45,031 nt of DNA, taken from Planctomycetota bacterium. GTDB lineage: Bacteria; Planctomycetota; B15-G4; JADJEK01. Every line of letters begins with the position of its first letter. The first letter of the stretch is position 1. The position numbers and the translations under genes are program-made. The notes under the pieces are model-generated. The model worked only from the letters and a program-made list of their open reading frames with translations, was not told the origin of the DNA and made no database searches. Shown piece by piece: positions 17,305 through 26,159 of the stretch. Where the stretch lies: contig JACQZJ010000079.1 of NCBI GenBank assembly GCA_016213895.1, positions 1 through 45,031 of the forward strand, in the 5' to 3' direction.

Positions 17305-19088
17305 ATGAAGCTGCCGCAGCCATGGATCGTCCTCGGCATCCTCCTCGCAATCCTGCTCGGCGTCGTCCTGTGGGCCATCGCGGTCCGCGAGCCAGAGCGG
17401 CCCACCGGCACTCCTGATGCGACGCCCGACCACGCGGAGCTTCGGCCGACCTCTCCCGAGGCGGATGCGGCGCTGGTCGAGGAGTCGTCTCGCGAGCTGG
17501 TGAGCCTGACCGAGGCGCCGGTGCTCGCGGACGTTGCTCCCGCGCGGCTGGTCGTGCATTTCGTCCTCGAGGGCAGCGGAGAGCCGCTGGCGCAGGCGCG
17601 CGCCACGGTCCGTGTCGAAGGCTGCGACCACTTTCATCAGATGACCGACGCCCAGGGCACGGCCCGCTTCGAGGCGCCACCCTCGCCTGCGTGGTACAGA
17701 ACAGCGAGGGGAAGCCGATCGCCGGCGCCCTGGTCCGGCTGTTCGCCGACGGCGCGGATGACTTCCCGGACCAGACGACTCCGGAGGACGGAACGTCCCG
17801 CTTCGCCGGCATCGACGTGGAAGCCGGCCCTGTCTCCTTGCTGGCCCGGGCCGAGGGCTACGCGGAGTTCTGGATTGAGGAGTCCGTGCTCCACCCGGGA
17901 GACAACGTGATGCAGGTCGTGCTGGAGCCGGGGGCCGAAGTCCATGGGTGCGTGCTGGCGCCGGACGGAACCCCGGCGAAGCAGACCCCGGTCTGCATCG
18001 GTCCGGACGCGAGCGTGGCCAGCGGCAGGTGGGAGCAGATGGAGTGGACAGATGATGCCGGTCAGTTCCGTTTCTCCTACCTGCGGCCGGGCACGACCCA
18101 CGTCATCCTCGCGGTGGACAGTCGCTCGCACTGGATCGCCAGCGGTGTACGGGAAGTCAAGGCCGGCAGCGAGGTGACGCTCCAGCTCGATGCCGTCGCC
18201 TACCGGCAGGTCGCCTTCCTTGGGACGGTGAAGGACGCGCTCTCCGGTCTGCCGCTGCCCGAGTTTTCGGTGTGCGTGTTCGTCGAGAACACTGGAGGGG
18301 TCTCCCCCTTCTTCCACGGCACCTACGAGCTGGCCGGCTACCCAGCGAACCGGCGGCTGCGAGTGGTCTTCGATGCTCCGGGACACGTCGAGAGGTCGGT
18401 GGCGGCCCGCATCTACGAACCGGGTGACCACCGCTTCGACATGCTGCTGTTCGAGAGCCGTGAGGTGACGTTCCGGTTGATCACGCCGGACCGCCAGCCG
18501 GCGACGGGAGCAGAGCTGCGGTGCCTCGATTGCGACGGGACCGATGTTTGCTGCACCGCGGTCACCGGGAACGTCGACCACGAGGGCCTGCTGCAAGTGA
18601 CGGGCATCCCGGCCGGCCCCTGCACCATCGAAGTGAGGCCGTACTGCGGTGGTCCAGAGCGCCGCTACTCGCTCGACTTCAGCGCGCCGCCGGCCGGCGT
18701 GGTGGAGCTCCAGGTCGAGCCCGTCACCTGGTATCAGCGTTCGGTCAGCGTCTACGGCACCGCCGATCCGACGGCGACCGTGGAGCGCCTGCCGGAGCAC
18801 ATCGCCGCCGGATCCGTCTGGCCGATCGAGGGCGCGTCGGTCGAGGTCTGGGAGGATCAGGAGCGCGTGTTCTGGCACGCCATCGAGCGCGAGGGTGATG
18901 GCTACGTGTGGAAGACGAGCAGCGCCCGCGGCCCGGCGGCAGGACCGACAGTGGGTGTCCGGATCCCGGCGATTCCCCTGCGCCTGGTCGTCGAGTCGAG
19001 CGGCTACCAGAAGGTCGAGCTGCCGATCCAGCCCGAGCAGGACGCGCGAACAACCGTGATCTTGGTGCAGAGTCCGGACGGGGAGTAG
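17305..19088 (+). pseudogene. Membrane-anchored carboxypeptidase-regulatory-like domain protein, frameshifted
   Basis: ATG 17305 follows GGGGA. Residues about 5-27 form one hydrophobic helix (WIVLGILLAILLGVVLWAIAV) that would anchor a large extracytoplasmic part. The first frame holds until about 17670 (HFHQMTDAQGTARFE). The protein then clearly continues one frame over (ATLACVVQNSEGKPIAGALVRLF) to TAG 19088. After a one-base correction it has about 590 residues. It contains several carboxypeptidase-regulatory-like beta-sandwich repeats, recognisable by GKPIAGALV..., EDGTSRFAGIDVEAG and DDAGQFRFSYLRPG. Such proteins are common cell-surface proteins of planctomycete-like bacteria. The function is unknown. 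It is the third disrupted frame within 1.8 kb. Confidence 0.75.
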
Positions 19089-19360
19089 CGGCCCTGCCGC
19101 GACGTGGAGGAAGCTCGCGCCGAGCACCTGGTGACGACACGGCCGGGCGGGATCCGCCCTCGCTGGCCGTCCGAGGCAGGGCGGCCCTCGCCGCCCGGGA
19201 GCACGTCGCTCCCGGCGAGTTGCAACCTGTGCGACGAGCGCCGGCCGCATCGCCGGAAACAGGCGACTTCCCGCTTGAGTCGCGCACTCGCCCATGACGA
19301 TAGAAGCCCTGATCCTGCACGGTTTTCCTCTTCCGTTCTTGTGCCGGTCCGGAGCGGGCC

Positions 19361-19768
19361 ATGGGCGGCCATTCGGTCGTCGATCAGAAGATTCGCGAGC
19401 TGGTGCGCGAGGATCCGCGCTACTCCGCGGGGGCCTACGAGTTCGTCTTCGACGCGCTCGACTACGCGATGATGAGGTACGGCAAGCACCGCCGCCGCGG
19501 CGGCGACCGGCACCTCTCGGTCGAGGAGCTGCTCGACGGCATCAGGTCGTTCGCGATCGGCCAGTTCGGGCCGCTGGCGCGCGTCGTCCTCGAGTCGGCG
19601 GGCCTCTACGGCACCGAGGACCTCGGCGAGGTGGTCTTCAACCTGGTCGGCAAGGGGCTGCTCAACAAGCAGGAGTCGGACGACCGCGAGCAGTTCGCGA
19701 ACGGCTTCTCCTTCCGCGAGGCGTTCGACGAGGGGGCCCTGGCGGAGATCCTCGCCTTCGAGCTGTGA
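19361..19768 (+). CDS. Minf_1886 family protein
   Basis: A 135-residue soluble protein with the conserved blocks of the uncharacterised Minf_1886 family: REDPRYSAGAYEFVFDALDYAM, HLSVEELLDGIRSFAIGQFGPLARVVLESAGL and TEDLGEVVFNLVGKGLLNKQESDDREQF (about 85-112). The function is unknown; the family is spread through Planctomycetota, Verrucomicrobiota and relatives. ATG 19361 follows GGAG at six bases. The 272 bases between the previous stop (19088) and this gene hold no supported gene. A TTGAGT near 19275 may be a -35 box. Confidence 0.8.
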   Translation: MGGHSVVDQKIRELVREDPRYSAGAYEFVFDALDYAMMRYGKHRRRGGDRHLSVEELLDGIRSFAIGQFGPLARVVLESAGLYGTEDLGEVVFNLVGKGLLNKQESDDREQFANGFSFREAFDEGALAEILAFEL

Positions 19769-19886
19769 GCCGCGCCCGCGGCGAGGGAAGTCCCCACGTC
19801 GCAGGCTACCGCCCGCAACCCGACTTCAGGACGGACGCACTGCCGAGGTTCTCATCGCGTCACGCCGGCGAAGTCACAGGTGTCGC

Positions 19887-19920
19887 GAGTTCAGACAATC
19901 CGCCTGAAAGTCGTGAACTC
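19887..19920 (+). other. Hairpin (7-bp stem) before the convergent terminator
   Basis: GAGTTCA (19887-19893) pairs with TGAACTC (19914-19920) around a 20-base loop that can pair further (GAC/GTC). It lies three bases before a stronger 13-bp stem in the gap between two convergent genes. Confidence 0.5.
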
Positions 19921-19922
19921 CA

Positions 19923-19951
19923 GCTGAGCCTCTCCGGCGGAGAGGCTCAGC
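19923..19951. terminator. 13-bp perfect stem, bidirectional terminator candidate
   Basis: GCTGAGCCTCTCC (19923-19935), loop GGC, GGAGAGGCTCAGC (19939-19951). It lies between the plus-strand Minf_1886 gene and minus-strand pgeF. The pgeF stop codon (19949-19947) is inside the right arm. No T tract follows on either strand, so it may work with Rho or as an RNA-stabilising 3' hairpin. Confidence 0.65.
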
Positions 19952-20675
19952 GCGGCCGGATGCCGATCAGCCCGGACATGCGTCCCACGCCCGCGCCGCT
20001 CTTGCGGAACGAGTGGAAGCCGTCGCCTCCGCAGATGGTGCACTCGCGGGCCAGCTCGATGCGCTGCGCGGGAACTCCGGCCGCGAGCAAGAGCGCGCGG
20101 ATGGCCTGTTTCAGGTCCACGGTGCGGCGCTCGGGGTTCACGCAGCGCTCGATCGGCACCCCTGCCCCTGCCAGGGCCTCGATCACCTCCCTGCCCACCT
20201 CGTAGCAGCACCCTCCCGCTCCGGGAGAGACCGCGGCGCTCAGTTCGGCCGGGTCGACGGCGAGGTCCTCTCGCAGCCGGCAGAGCGCCTCCTCAACGAT
20301 GCCCGCGGCTATCCCGCGCCAGCCGCAGTGCGCGATGCCGACGGCGCGCGCGTCCGCCGCGGCCAGATAGAGCAGCGGGCAGTCGGAAGAGACCGCGTGC
20401 AGCAGGAGCCCCGGTTCGGCGCTGATGAGCCCGTCGACCTCCGCGGCCGCGGCCGGAGCCGAGGCGCAAGCCAGCGCGACGACCCGCGAGTGCGTCTGGC
20501 GCGTGGCAGCGACCCGGGCGCCTTCGCCCAGCACGAGGCGGGCGGCCTGCTGCAGCGCGCCCGGAACCGTGGCGTCGTAGCCGCCGAGGGCGGCTGCCGG
20601 GACGAAGGCGTGCGCGATCCCCGGCGCCTCCTCGAGCAGGGCGAAGCGCAACAGGCCGTGCGCGCGGCGCAGCAT
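19947..20675 (-). CDS. pgeF: Laccase-domain multicopper oxidase-like protein PgeF (YfiH/YlmD family)
   Basis: A 242-residue protein of the DUF152/laccase-domain family, linked in other bacteria to purine nucleoside cleavage and to peptidoglycan editing. The signature residues are present: TRQTHSRVV, SSDCPLLYL, HCGWRGIAAG, GGCCYEVG and FHSFRKSGAGVGRM. It is cytoplasmic. ATG is at 20675, with only a weak SD (TGGAAG). It lies 34 bases downstream of the S41 protease gene on the same strand and is probably co-transcribed. Its stop sits within a strong hairpin. Confidence 0.9.
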   Translation of the reverse strand: MLRRAHGLLRFALLEEAPGIAHAFVPAAALGGYDATVPGALQQAARLVLGEGARVAATRQTHSRVVALACASAPAAAAEVDGLISAEPGLLLHAVSSDCPLLYLAAADARAVGIAHCGWRGIAAGIVEEALCRLREDLAVDPAELSAAVSPGAGGCCYEVGREVIEALAGAGVPIERCVNPERRTVDLKQAIRALLLAAGVPAQRIELARECTICGGDGFHSFRKSGAGVGRMSGLIGIRPR

Positions 20676-20709
20676 GGGCGCGGCTTCCAGCGGGCCGGGC
20701 CGCGCCCGG

Positions 20710-23196
20710 CTACTCGTTCCGCGCCTGCTTGGGCTCCGCCGGCTTCACCAGCGCGGCGGCCTTCTCCGCGAAGCGCGCGTACTGCGGGACCGCGGCCGGG
20801 TCCTGGCCGAGCGCGCGCAAGAGCTCGAGGATCGCGACCTGCAGCTGGTTGTCCTCCTGGTAGTCGCCGAGCAGGCCGTTCCCGGGGAAGGCCTTCTGGC
20901 GCAGGTCGGAGACGTGCGCGCGCAGGTGAAGGCGGATCTGGGTGCGGATGTCCTCCTGGTCGAGGTGAGTGCCGAGGGACGCGTAGAAGCGCTCGTAGTC
21001 CGGGTAGCGCGACGTGTCGAACGCGTCCCCCTCGGCCAGCTCGACGAAGAGCGGCTCGTCTTGCGCGCGGCGCGCGTCCTCCGCCTCCTTGACCTTCTGC
21101 GCCTCCTCGACGCTCAGGCCGCCGTACAACTGCGCGCCGACGTCGTGCTCGGCGAGGACCTCCTCCTGCGGCTTGCCCGCCGCCGCCTCGGCCAGGATCT
21201 CGACGATGCTCTCGGCCGAGAAGCGGCTGTGCAGGTGCTCTTCCAGGTAGTCCTGGACCACGCGGCGCTCGAACAGGTCGGTCAACTCTTCTTCCTTCCA
21301 GGGTGCTCCCCACTCGAAGGGCACCTCCACGTCCGGAGAGACGCCGCCTTCCTTGAGGACCCCGTCAGCGTCGACCTCGGTGTGGATCGACTGGCCGTTC
21401 GGCAGGTAGTAGAGCTGCGTGGTCAGCTTGAACATCGCGCCGTAGTCGTACTTGCCGTTCTGGTTCTGGTCGGTGAACTCCTCGTCGGGATCCCAGAGGA
21501 AGTTGTTGTTCTTGTCGGCGAACGGCTCGCCGCTGCGCGATTTCAGCGGGAACGGGTTCTGGACCGAGCCCTTGCCGAACGTCTTCACGCCGACCAGGAC
21601 CGCCCGGCCGTAGTGGTGCAGCGCGCCGGCGACGATCTCGGAGGCGGAGGCGCTGCGGTGGTTGATGAGGATCACGAGGGGCTCCTCGCGGCCGGCCGAG
21701 CGCAGCCCGGTGTGGTACGGCTTGGCGTCCGCCTTGCCGTGCCTTCCCTCGGTGGAGACGACCAGCTTGTTGCGGCCGGCGAACTCGCCGACCATGTCGA
21801 TCGCCGCCCTGAGGTAGCCGCCCGGGTTGTAGCGCAGGTCGAGGACGAAGCCGAGCGCGCCGCGCTTGACCAGGTCGTTCAGGGCTTTCTGCAGCTCGTC
21901 GAACGTCTTGTCGCCGAAGGTCTCGACCTCCACGTAGCCGACGCCGGCCGGGAACAGCTCCCATTGGACCGAGGGGATGGGGATGACCTCGCGCACGATC
22001 GAGAAGGAGCGCGGCTCGCGCCAGCCGTTGCGCATCACGCTCACCTTGACCGTCGTGCCCGGCTTGCCCTTGAGGCGGTCGATGACGTCCTGCTGCGGCT
22101 GCCCGTAGGTCTCCCAGTCGTTCACCTCGAGGATCTGATCGTCGGAGCGCAGTCCGGCGCGATAGGCCGGCCCCGAGTAGAACGGCCGCGTGATGGTGAA
22201 GAACCCGCCGAGGGTGTTGACGTAGGCGCCGATGCCTGCGTAGTTGCGCTGCAGGTCGAGGAGCCACTTCTCGTACTCCTCGGGGCTGAAGTAGGTGGAG
22301 TGCTTGTCGACCGAGGCCAGCATGCCCTTGGCCGCGGCGGTGAAGAGCCTCTCCTCGCCGGCGGCGTCCTGGTAGCGCTCGCCGTTGATGTGCTCGGCCT
22401 TGATCAGCTCCATGATCTCGCGCAGCGCGTCGAACTCGTCCCCGTCCGCGGCGCCGCCCGCGCGGAACTCGCGCGTCTGCCGGTTCTCGCAGTAGCGGTT
22501 GATCTCCTCGTTCTCCAGGTAGGACCGGGCCAGGCGCCCTTCCAGCGTGGGCTCGTTCTGGATCTCGCGCAGCACCGGCTGGGCCGCGTCGCAGTCGTCG
22601 ATCTCCCACAAGGCGAGAGCGCCGGCCACGCGCCGCTCGCGCTCCTCGGACTCGAGGAACTGCCGGAGCTCGGTCTTGGCGCGCTTGCGCTGGGCGGCGT
22701 CGCCCACCTCGTGCAGCGCCTTGGCCAGCGCCACCTTGACGGCGGGATCGAAGGCCTCGTCCAGGCTTCCGGCCAGGGCCTGCCCGATCTCCCGGCTCTT
22801 GGGCAGTGCCGCCACCAGCTCGGCGGCGGCGATGCGGACCTCGGCCCCCTGCTCCTTGCCGATCAGCTCGAGCAGGCGCGCGGCGACCGGCTCGGCTTGA
22901 TCGAGATCGGCGAGCGCGCGCGCGCAGCCGAGGACGACCCAAGGGTCGCTTTCCGCCTGGACGATGCCGAGCAGCGCCGGGACCACGGCGTCCTCCAGCT
23001 CGCTCAGGTCGTCAGCGGCGGCGTAGACGTCGACCAGGCGGCCGGAGCGCATCTGCTCGACGGCTGCCTCCACGCGGGCCGTGACGGTGTCGTCCGCGGC
23101 CTCCTGGCAGAGGAGGCGGCCGCTTCCGGCCGGGAAGAACGCGGCGCACGCGGCGACGAGGAAGATGAGCCTGGAAAGGACGTTGCGCGAAGGCAT
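20710..23196 (-). CDS. Exported HEAT-repeat / PDZ / S41 family serine peptidase
   Basis: An 828-residue protein starting at ATG 23196 after AAAGG; a TTG just before it is also in frame. It has a signal peptide (about 5-25), HEAT-like helical repeats (about 35-230), a PDZ domain (about 315-395), then the S41 C-terminal-processing core. The catalytic pair is Ser 517 in HRSASASEIVAGAL and Lys 542 in TFGKGSVQ, spaced as in Prc/CtpA. Just after the lysine are two Ca-binding-like loops, DKNNNFLWD (561-569) and DQNQNGKYD (576-584), inserted before the core resumes with MFKLTTQLYYLPNG. A helical C-terminal region of about 200 residues follows. It probably acts as a periplasmic tail-specific protease. 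Substrate unknown. Confidence 0.9.
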   Translation of the reverse strand: MPSRNVLSRLIFLVAACAAFFPAGSGRLLCQEAADDTVTARVEAAVEQMRSGRLVDVYAAADDLSELEDAVVPALLGIVQAESDPWVVLGCARALADLDQAEPVAARLLELIGKEQGAEVRIAAAELVAALPKSREIGQALAGSLDEAFDPAVKVALAKALHEVGDAAQRKRAKTELRQFLESEERERRVAGALALWEIDDCDAAQPVLREIQNEPTLEGRLARSYLENEEINRYCENRQTREFRAGGAADGDEFDALREIMELIKAEHINGERYQDAAGEERLFTAAAKGMLASVDKHSTYFSPEEYEKWLLDLQRNYAGIGAYVNTLGGFFTITRPFYSGPAYRAGLRSDDQILEVNDWETYGQPQQDVIDRLKGKPGTTVKVSVMRNGWREPRSFSIVREVIPIPSVQWELFPAGVGYVEVETFGDKTFDELQKALNDLVKRGALGFVLDLRYNPGGYLRAAIDMVGEFAGRNKLVVSTEGRHGKADAKPYHTGLRSAGREEPLVILINHRSASASEIVAGALHHYGRAVLVGVKTFGKGSVQNPFPLKSRSGEPFADKNNNFLWDPDEEFTDQNQNGKYDYGAMFKLTTQLYYLPNGQSIHTEVDADGVLKEGGVSPDVEVPFEWGAPWKEEELTDLFERRVVQDYLEEHLHSRFSAESIVEILAEAAAGKPQEEVLAEHDVGAQLYGGLSVEEAQKVKEAEDARRAQDEPLFVELAEGDAFDTSRYPDYERFYASLGTHLDQEDIRTQIRLHLRAHVSDLRQKAFPGNGLLGDYQEDNQLQVAILELLRALGQDPAAVPQYARFAEKAAALVKPAEPKQARNE

Positions 23197-23394
23197 CAAG
23201 GGCCTTTCTCCACGATCGGGTGGCGCGGACAGGGTTTTCGCCCGCAGGCGCGTGGTGACGAACTAATAGTCATCGACCCCGGGTCCGCGCTGTCTTGAAT
23301 TGCGGATTCGCCGGCGAAAGATGATACGGGAGCCGCTGCTCGCCCGCTGGGAAAAAGGCGGGCGGCGCGCCGGGCGCCGATCCGTGTTCCGCTG

Positions 23395-23400
23395 TAAGAT
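23395..23400 (+). promoter_or_regulatory. -10 element (TAAGAT) nine bases before moaC
   Basis: TAAGAT ends nine bases before the moaC ATG, so transcription would begin at or within a few bases of the start codon. No SD precedes moaC. This is a candidate leaderless transcript. No -35 box is evident. Confidence 0.45.
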
Positions 23401-23409
23401 GCGCCGATC

Positions 23410-23946
23410 ATGGCCGCGCCGAAGAAAAGAACGCGGGGTCGTGCGGCGTCCGGGCTGACCCACGTCGACGAGCAGGGGGCGGCCCGCATGGTGGACGTGG
23501 CGGACAAGGCGGTGACGCGCCGCCGCGCCGTGGCCGAGGCCACGGTGCGCCTCGGCTCCGCCGCGCTGCGGCGCGCGCTCAGGGGCGACCTGCCCAAGGG
23601 CGGCGTTTTCGCGGCGGCCCGCCTCGCCGGCATCCAGGCGGCCAAACGCACCTGGGAGCTGATCCCGCTGTGCCACCCGGTGCCGCTGACGTCGATCGCC
23701 GTCGACTTCGCGCGCCGCGGGCGGGAGCGCATCGTGATCACCGCCGAGGCGCGCGCCACCGACCGCACGGGCGTGGAGATGGAGGCCCTGGTGGCGGTCT
23801 CGATTGCGGCGCTCACGGTCTACGACATGCTCAAGGCCGTGGAGCGGGGGATCACGATCTCGACCATCCGCCTGGTCGAGAAGGAGGGCGGCGCCTCGGG
23901 CCGCTACCTGCGCTCCTCCCGCCCGCGGCGCCGGGGCGAGCCATGA
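23410..23946 (+). CDS. moaC: Cyclic pyranopterin monophosphate synthase MoaC
   Basis: MoaC converts the MoaA product into cPMP, the second step of molybdenum cofactor synthesis. At 178 residues it has THVDEQGAARMVDVADKAVT, AAKRTWELIPLCHPVPLT and TGVEMEALVAVSIAALTVYDMLKAV, all core MoaC motifs, plus a short basic N-terminal extension and an Arg-rich tail. It heads moaC-mog-asd, joined by 4-base overlaps, and is divergent from the S41 protease gene with 213 bp between. Confidence 0.95.
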   Translation: MAAPKKRTRGRAASGLTHVDEQGAARMVDVADKAVTRRRAVAEATVRLGSAALRRALRGDLPKGGVFAAARLAGIQAAKRTWELIPLCHPVPLTSIAVDFARRGRERIVITAEARATDRTGVEMEALVAVSIAALTVYDMLKAVERGITISTIRLVEKEGGASGRYLRSSRPRRRGEP

Positions 23947-24485
23947 GCCACGCGCCGTCCTTTCCCATCGCGGTGATCATCGTCAGCGATCGCGCGGCGC
24001 GCGGGGCGCGCGCGGACCAGACCTTCCCGCGGCTCGCGGAGCTGCTGGAGAAGAGCGGTCTCGCCCGACCGGCGGCGCCGCGCGTCGTTCCAGACGAGCG
24101 CGAGCAGATCGCGGCCGCGATCCGCGAGGCGTCCGCGCGCGCGGCGCTCGTCCTCACCAGCGGCGGGACGGGCATCGCCCCGCGCGACGTCACGCCCGAG
24201 GCGACGCGCGACGTCATAGCGCGCGAGCTGCCCGGGTTGAGCGAGGCCATGCGCGCCGCTTCGCGGCGCAACACGGCCTTCGCCGACCTCTCGCGCGCCG
24301 TCGCCGGGGTGTGCGGCGCGGCCCTGGTCGTCAACCTCCCGGGCAGCCCGCGCGGCGCCTGCGAGTGCCTGGAGGCCGTGCTGCCCGTGCTCGGCCACGC
24401 CGTCGACCTGCTGCGCGGAACGGTCGCGGACTGCCAGGCCGAGGCCTCGCGACACGCGCGCGACGCCGAGCCGGAAGGGGAATGA
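23943..24485 (+). CDS. mog: Molybdopterin adenylyltransferase (MoaB/Mog family)
   Basis: A 180-residue protein. Mog-type enzymes adenylylate molybdopterin before molybdate insertion. Visible motifs are FPIAVIIVSDRAARG, the nucleotide loop TSGGTGIAPRDVTPEAT, and NLPGSPRGACECLEAVLPVLGHAVDLL. MoaB and Mog cannot be separated with certainty by eye. ATG 23943 overlaps the moaC stop, and its own stop overlaps the asd start (ATGA in both cases). Confidence 0.88.
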   Translation: MSHAPSFPIAVIIVSDRAARGARADQTFPRLAELLEKSGLARPAAPRVVPDEREQIAAAIREASARAALVLTSGGTGIAPRDVTPEATRDVIARELPGLSEAMRAASRRNTAFADLSRAVAGVCGAALVVNLPGSPRGACECLEAVLPVLGHAVDLLRGTVADCQAEASRHARDAEPEGE

Positions 24486-25440
24486 GCCTCGCCGTGGGCG
24501 TCGCCGGCGCGACCGGCGCGGTCGGCGGCGAGCTCTTGCGCGTGCTCGAGGAGCGCGGCTTCCCGATCGCCGTTCTGCGGCTCTTCGCCTCGGAAGACGG
24601 CGCGGGACGGAAGCGCGTCTTCTGCGGGCGCGAGCATCCGGTCGGCGCGCTCGCCGGCGGCTGCTTCGACGGCCTGGACGTGGTCTTCTTCGCCACCGCG
24701 CCCGCGGTCTCGCGCGCATGGGTGCCGCGGGCGCGCGCCGCGGGAGCGCTGGCGATCGACAACTCGAGCGCCTTCCGGCTCGATCCGGACGTGCCGCTGG
24801 TGGTGCCCGAGGTGAACGGCGCCGCCCTGGCCGAGCACCGCGGCCTGATCGCGAATCCGAACTGCACGACGGCTCTCCTGGTCATGGCGCTCGCGCCGCT
24901 TTGCGGGCTGGCGCGGCCGCTGCGCCTGCTGGTCGCCACCTACCAGGCGGTCTCGGGCGCGGGCAGCGCCGGAGTCGAGGAGCTGGAGCGCGAGCTCAGC
25001 GCGGCGGCCCGCGGCGAGGAAGCGGCGGGCGGCGGGGCCGGGCCGTTCCCGGAGAGGATCGCGGGCAACGTGATCCCGGCCATCGGCCCGTGCGAGCTGT
25101 CCCGGTCCAGCGGGGAGGAGGTCAAGGTCCGCGCCGAGACCCGCAAGATCTAGTGCGCGCTCACTCGGAGGCGGTCCACGTCGGCTTCGACCGGCCGCTG
25201 GCGCCCGACGAGGCGCGGGAACGCCTCGCGCGCGCGCCGGGCGTGGCGGTCGTGGACGACCCGGCGCGCGGGCTCTTTCCCACTCCGCTGCGGGCCGAGA
25301 CGCGGGACCACGTGCTCGTGGGGCGCATCCGCGCGGACGAGGCCCTGGAGAACGGAATCGCCTTCTTCCTGGCCGGCGATCAACTGCGCAAGGGCGCGGC
25401 GCTCAACGCGGTGCAGATCGCCGAACTCGCGGCCCGGTGA
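24482..25440 (+). pseudogene. asd: Aspartate-semialdehyde dehydrogenase, short internal deletion with frameshift
   Basis: Asd reduces aspartyl phosphate on the way to lysine, diaminopimelate, methionine and threonine. The first part is intact: VGVAGATGAVGGELLRVLEERGFPI (NADP loop), NSSAFR, the active-site NPNCTT (Cys 128) and AGNVIPAIGP. The frame then stops at TAG 25153 right after AETRKI. The family C terminus resumes in another frame from about 25154 (VRAHSEAVHVGFDRPL ... NGIAFFLAGDQLRKGAALNAVQIAEL). About 20 residues expected between (the ..LRVSATCVRVPV.. segment) are absent. Either a broken gene or sequence lost in assembly. It overlaps mog by ATGA. Confidence 0.88.
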
Positions 25441-25494
25441 GGAGAGCGCCGGCCGCGGCCCGGGCGGCTTATTGGGCGCGCCGCCAGCCCGAGC

Positions 25495-25523
25495 TTGACA
25501 GCAACGCGCCGCCCGCCGAGAAT
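25495..25523 (+). promoter_or_regulatory. Promoter for efp-accB-accC
   Basis: A perfect -35 TTGACA (25495-25500), a 17-bp spacer and GAGAAT (25518-25523), giving a leader of about 65 bases. Confidence 0.6.
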
Positions 25524-25595
25524 GCCGCGCTTTTGGACGCTGGCGGACTTTTCTCCGCCGTTGTTCCAGAGCGTCGCCAGCCGGAGGCGCCAGCC

Positions 25596-26159
25596 GTGGG
25601 TCGAATCTCCACCAACCAGTTCAAGAACGGCATCACGATCGAACACGAGGGCAACCTCTTCGACTTGGTCGAGTTCCAGTTCGTGAAGCCGGGCAAGGGT
25701 TCCGCGTTCGTCCGGACCCGCCTCAAGAACATCCGCACCGGCAAGGTGCTCGAGGTCACCTTCGACTCGAAGGACACGATCGAGCAGGTGAGCGTCGAGA
25801 AGAACGACATGGAGTACCTCTACCGGGAGGGCGAGCACTACATCTTCATGGATCCGGACACCTACGACCAGGTGCCGGTGGCGAAGGAGAAGGTCGAGGA
25901 CCTGCTGCCCCTGCTCAAGGAGAACACGAAGTGCTTCTTCAAGCGGGTCGGCGATGAGATCATCTCGATCGCGCTGCCGGACTTCGTCATCCTCGAGGTC
26001 GTGGAGACGGATCGCTACATCAAGGGATCGACGGCGAGCGGCGGGCCGAAGCCGGCCAAGGTCGAGACCGGGGCCATCGTCAGCGTCCCGGTCTTCGTCG
26101 AGGTGGGAGACGTGATCAAGGTTGATACGCGTACCAGAGCATACGTGGAGCGGGTGTGA
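25596..26159 (+). CDS. efp: Elongation factor P
   Basis: EF-P relieves ribosome stalling at polyproline stretches; many proteins in this window are Pro-rich. The 187-residue product starts at GTG 25596, eight bases after GGAGG (25583-25587), giving [15 protein letters not shown], the family N terminus. The loop KPGKGSAF places the modifiable lysine at exactly position 34. The three beta-barrel domains are complete to YVERV. The frame runs 53 codons further upstream, but those residues are not EF-P. accB starts inside its stop codon. Confidence 0.95.
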   Translation: MGRISTNQFKNGITIEHEGNLFDLVEFQFVKPGKGSAFVRTRLKNIRTGKVLEVTFDSKDTIEQVSVEKNDMEYLYREGEHYIFMDPDTYDQVPVAKEKVEDLLPLLKENTKCFFKRVGDEIISIALPDFVILEVVETDRYIKGSTASGGPKPAKVETGAIVSVPVFVEVGDVIKVDTRTRAYVERV

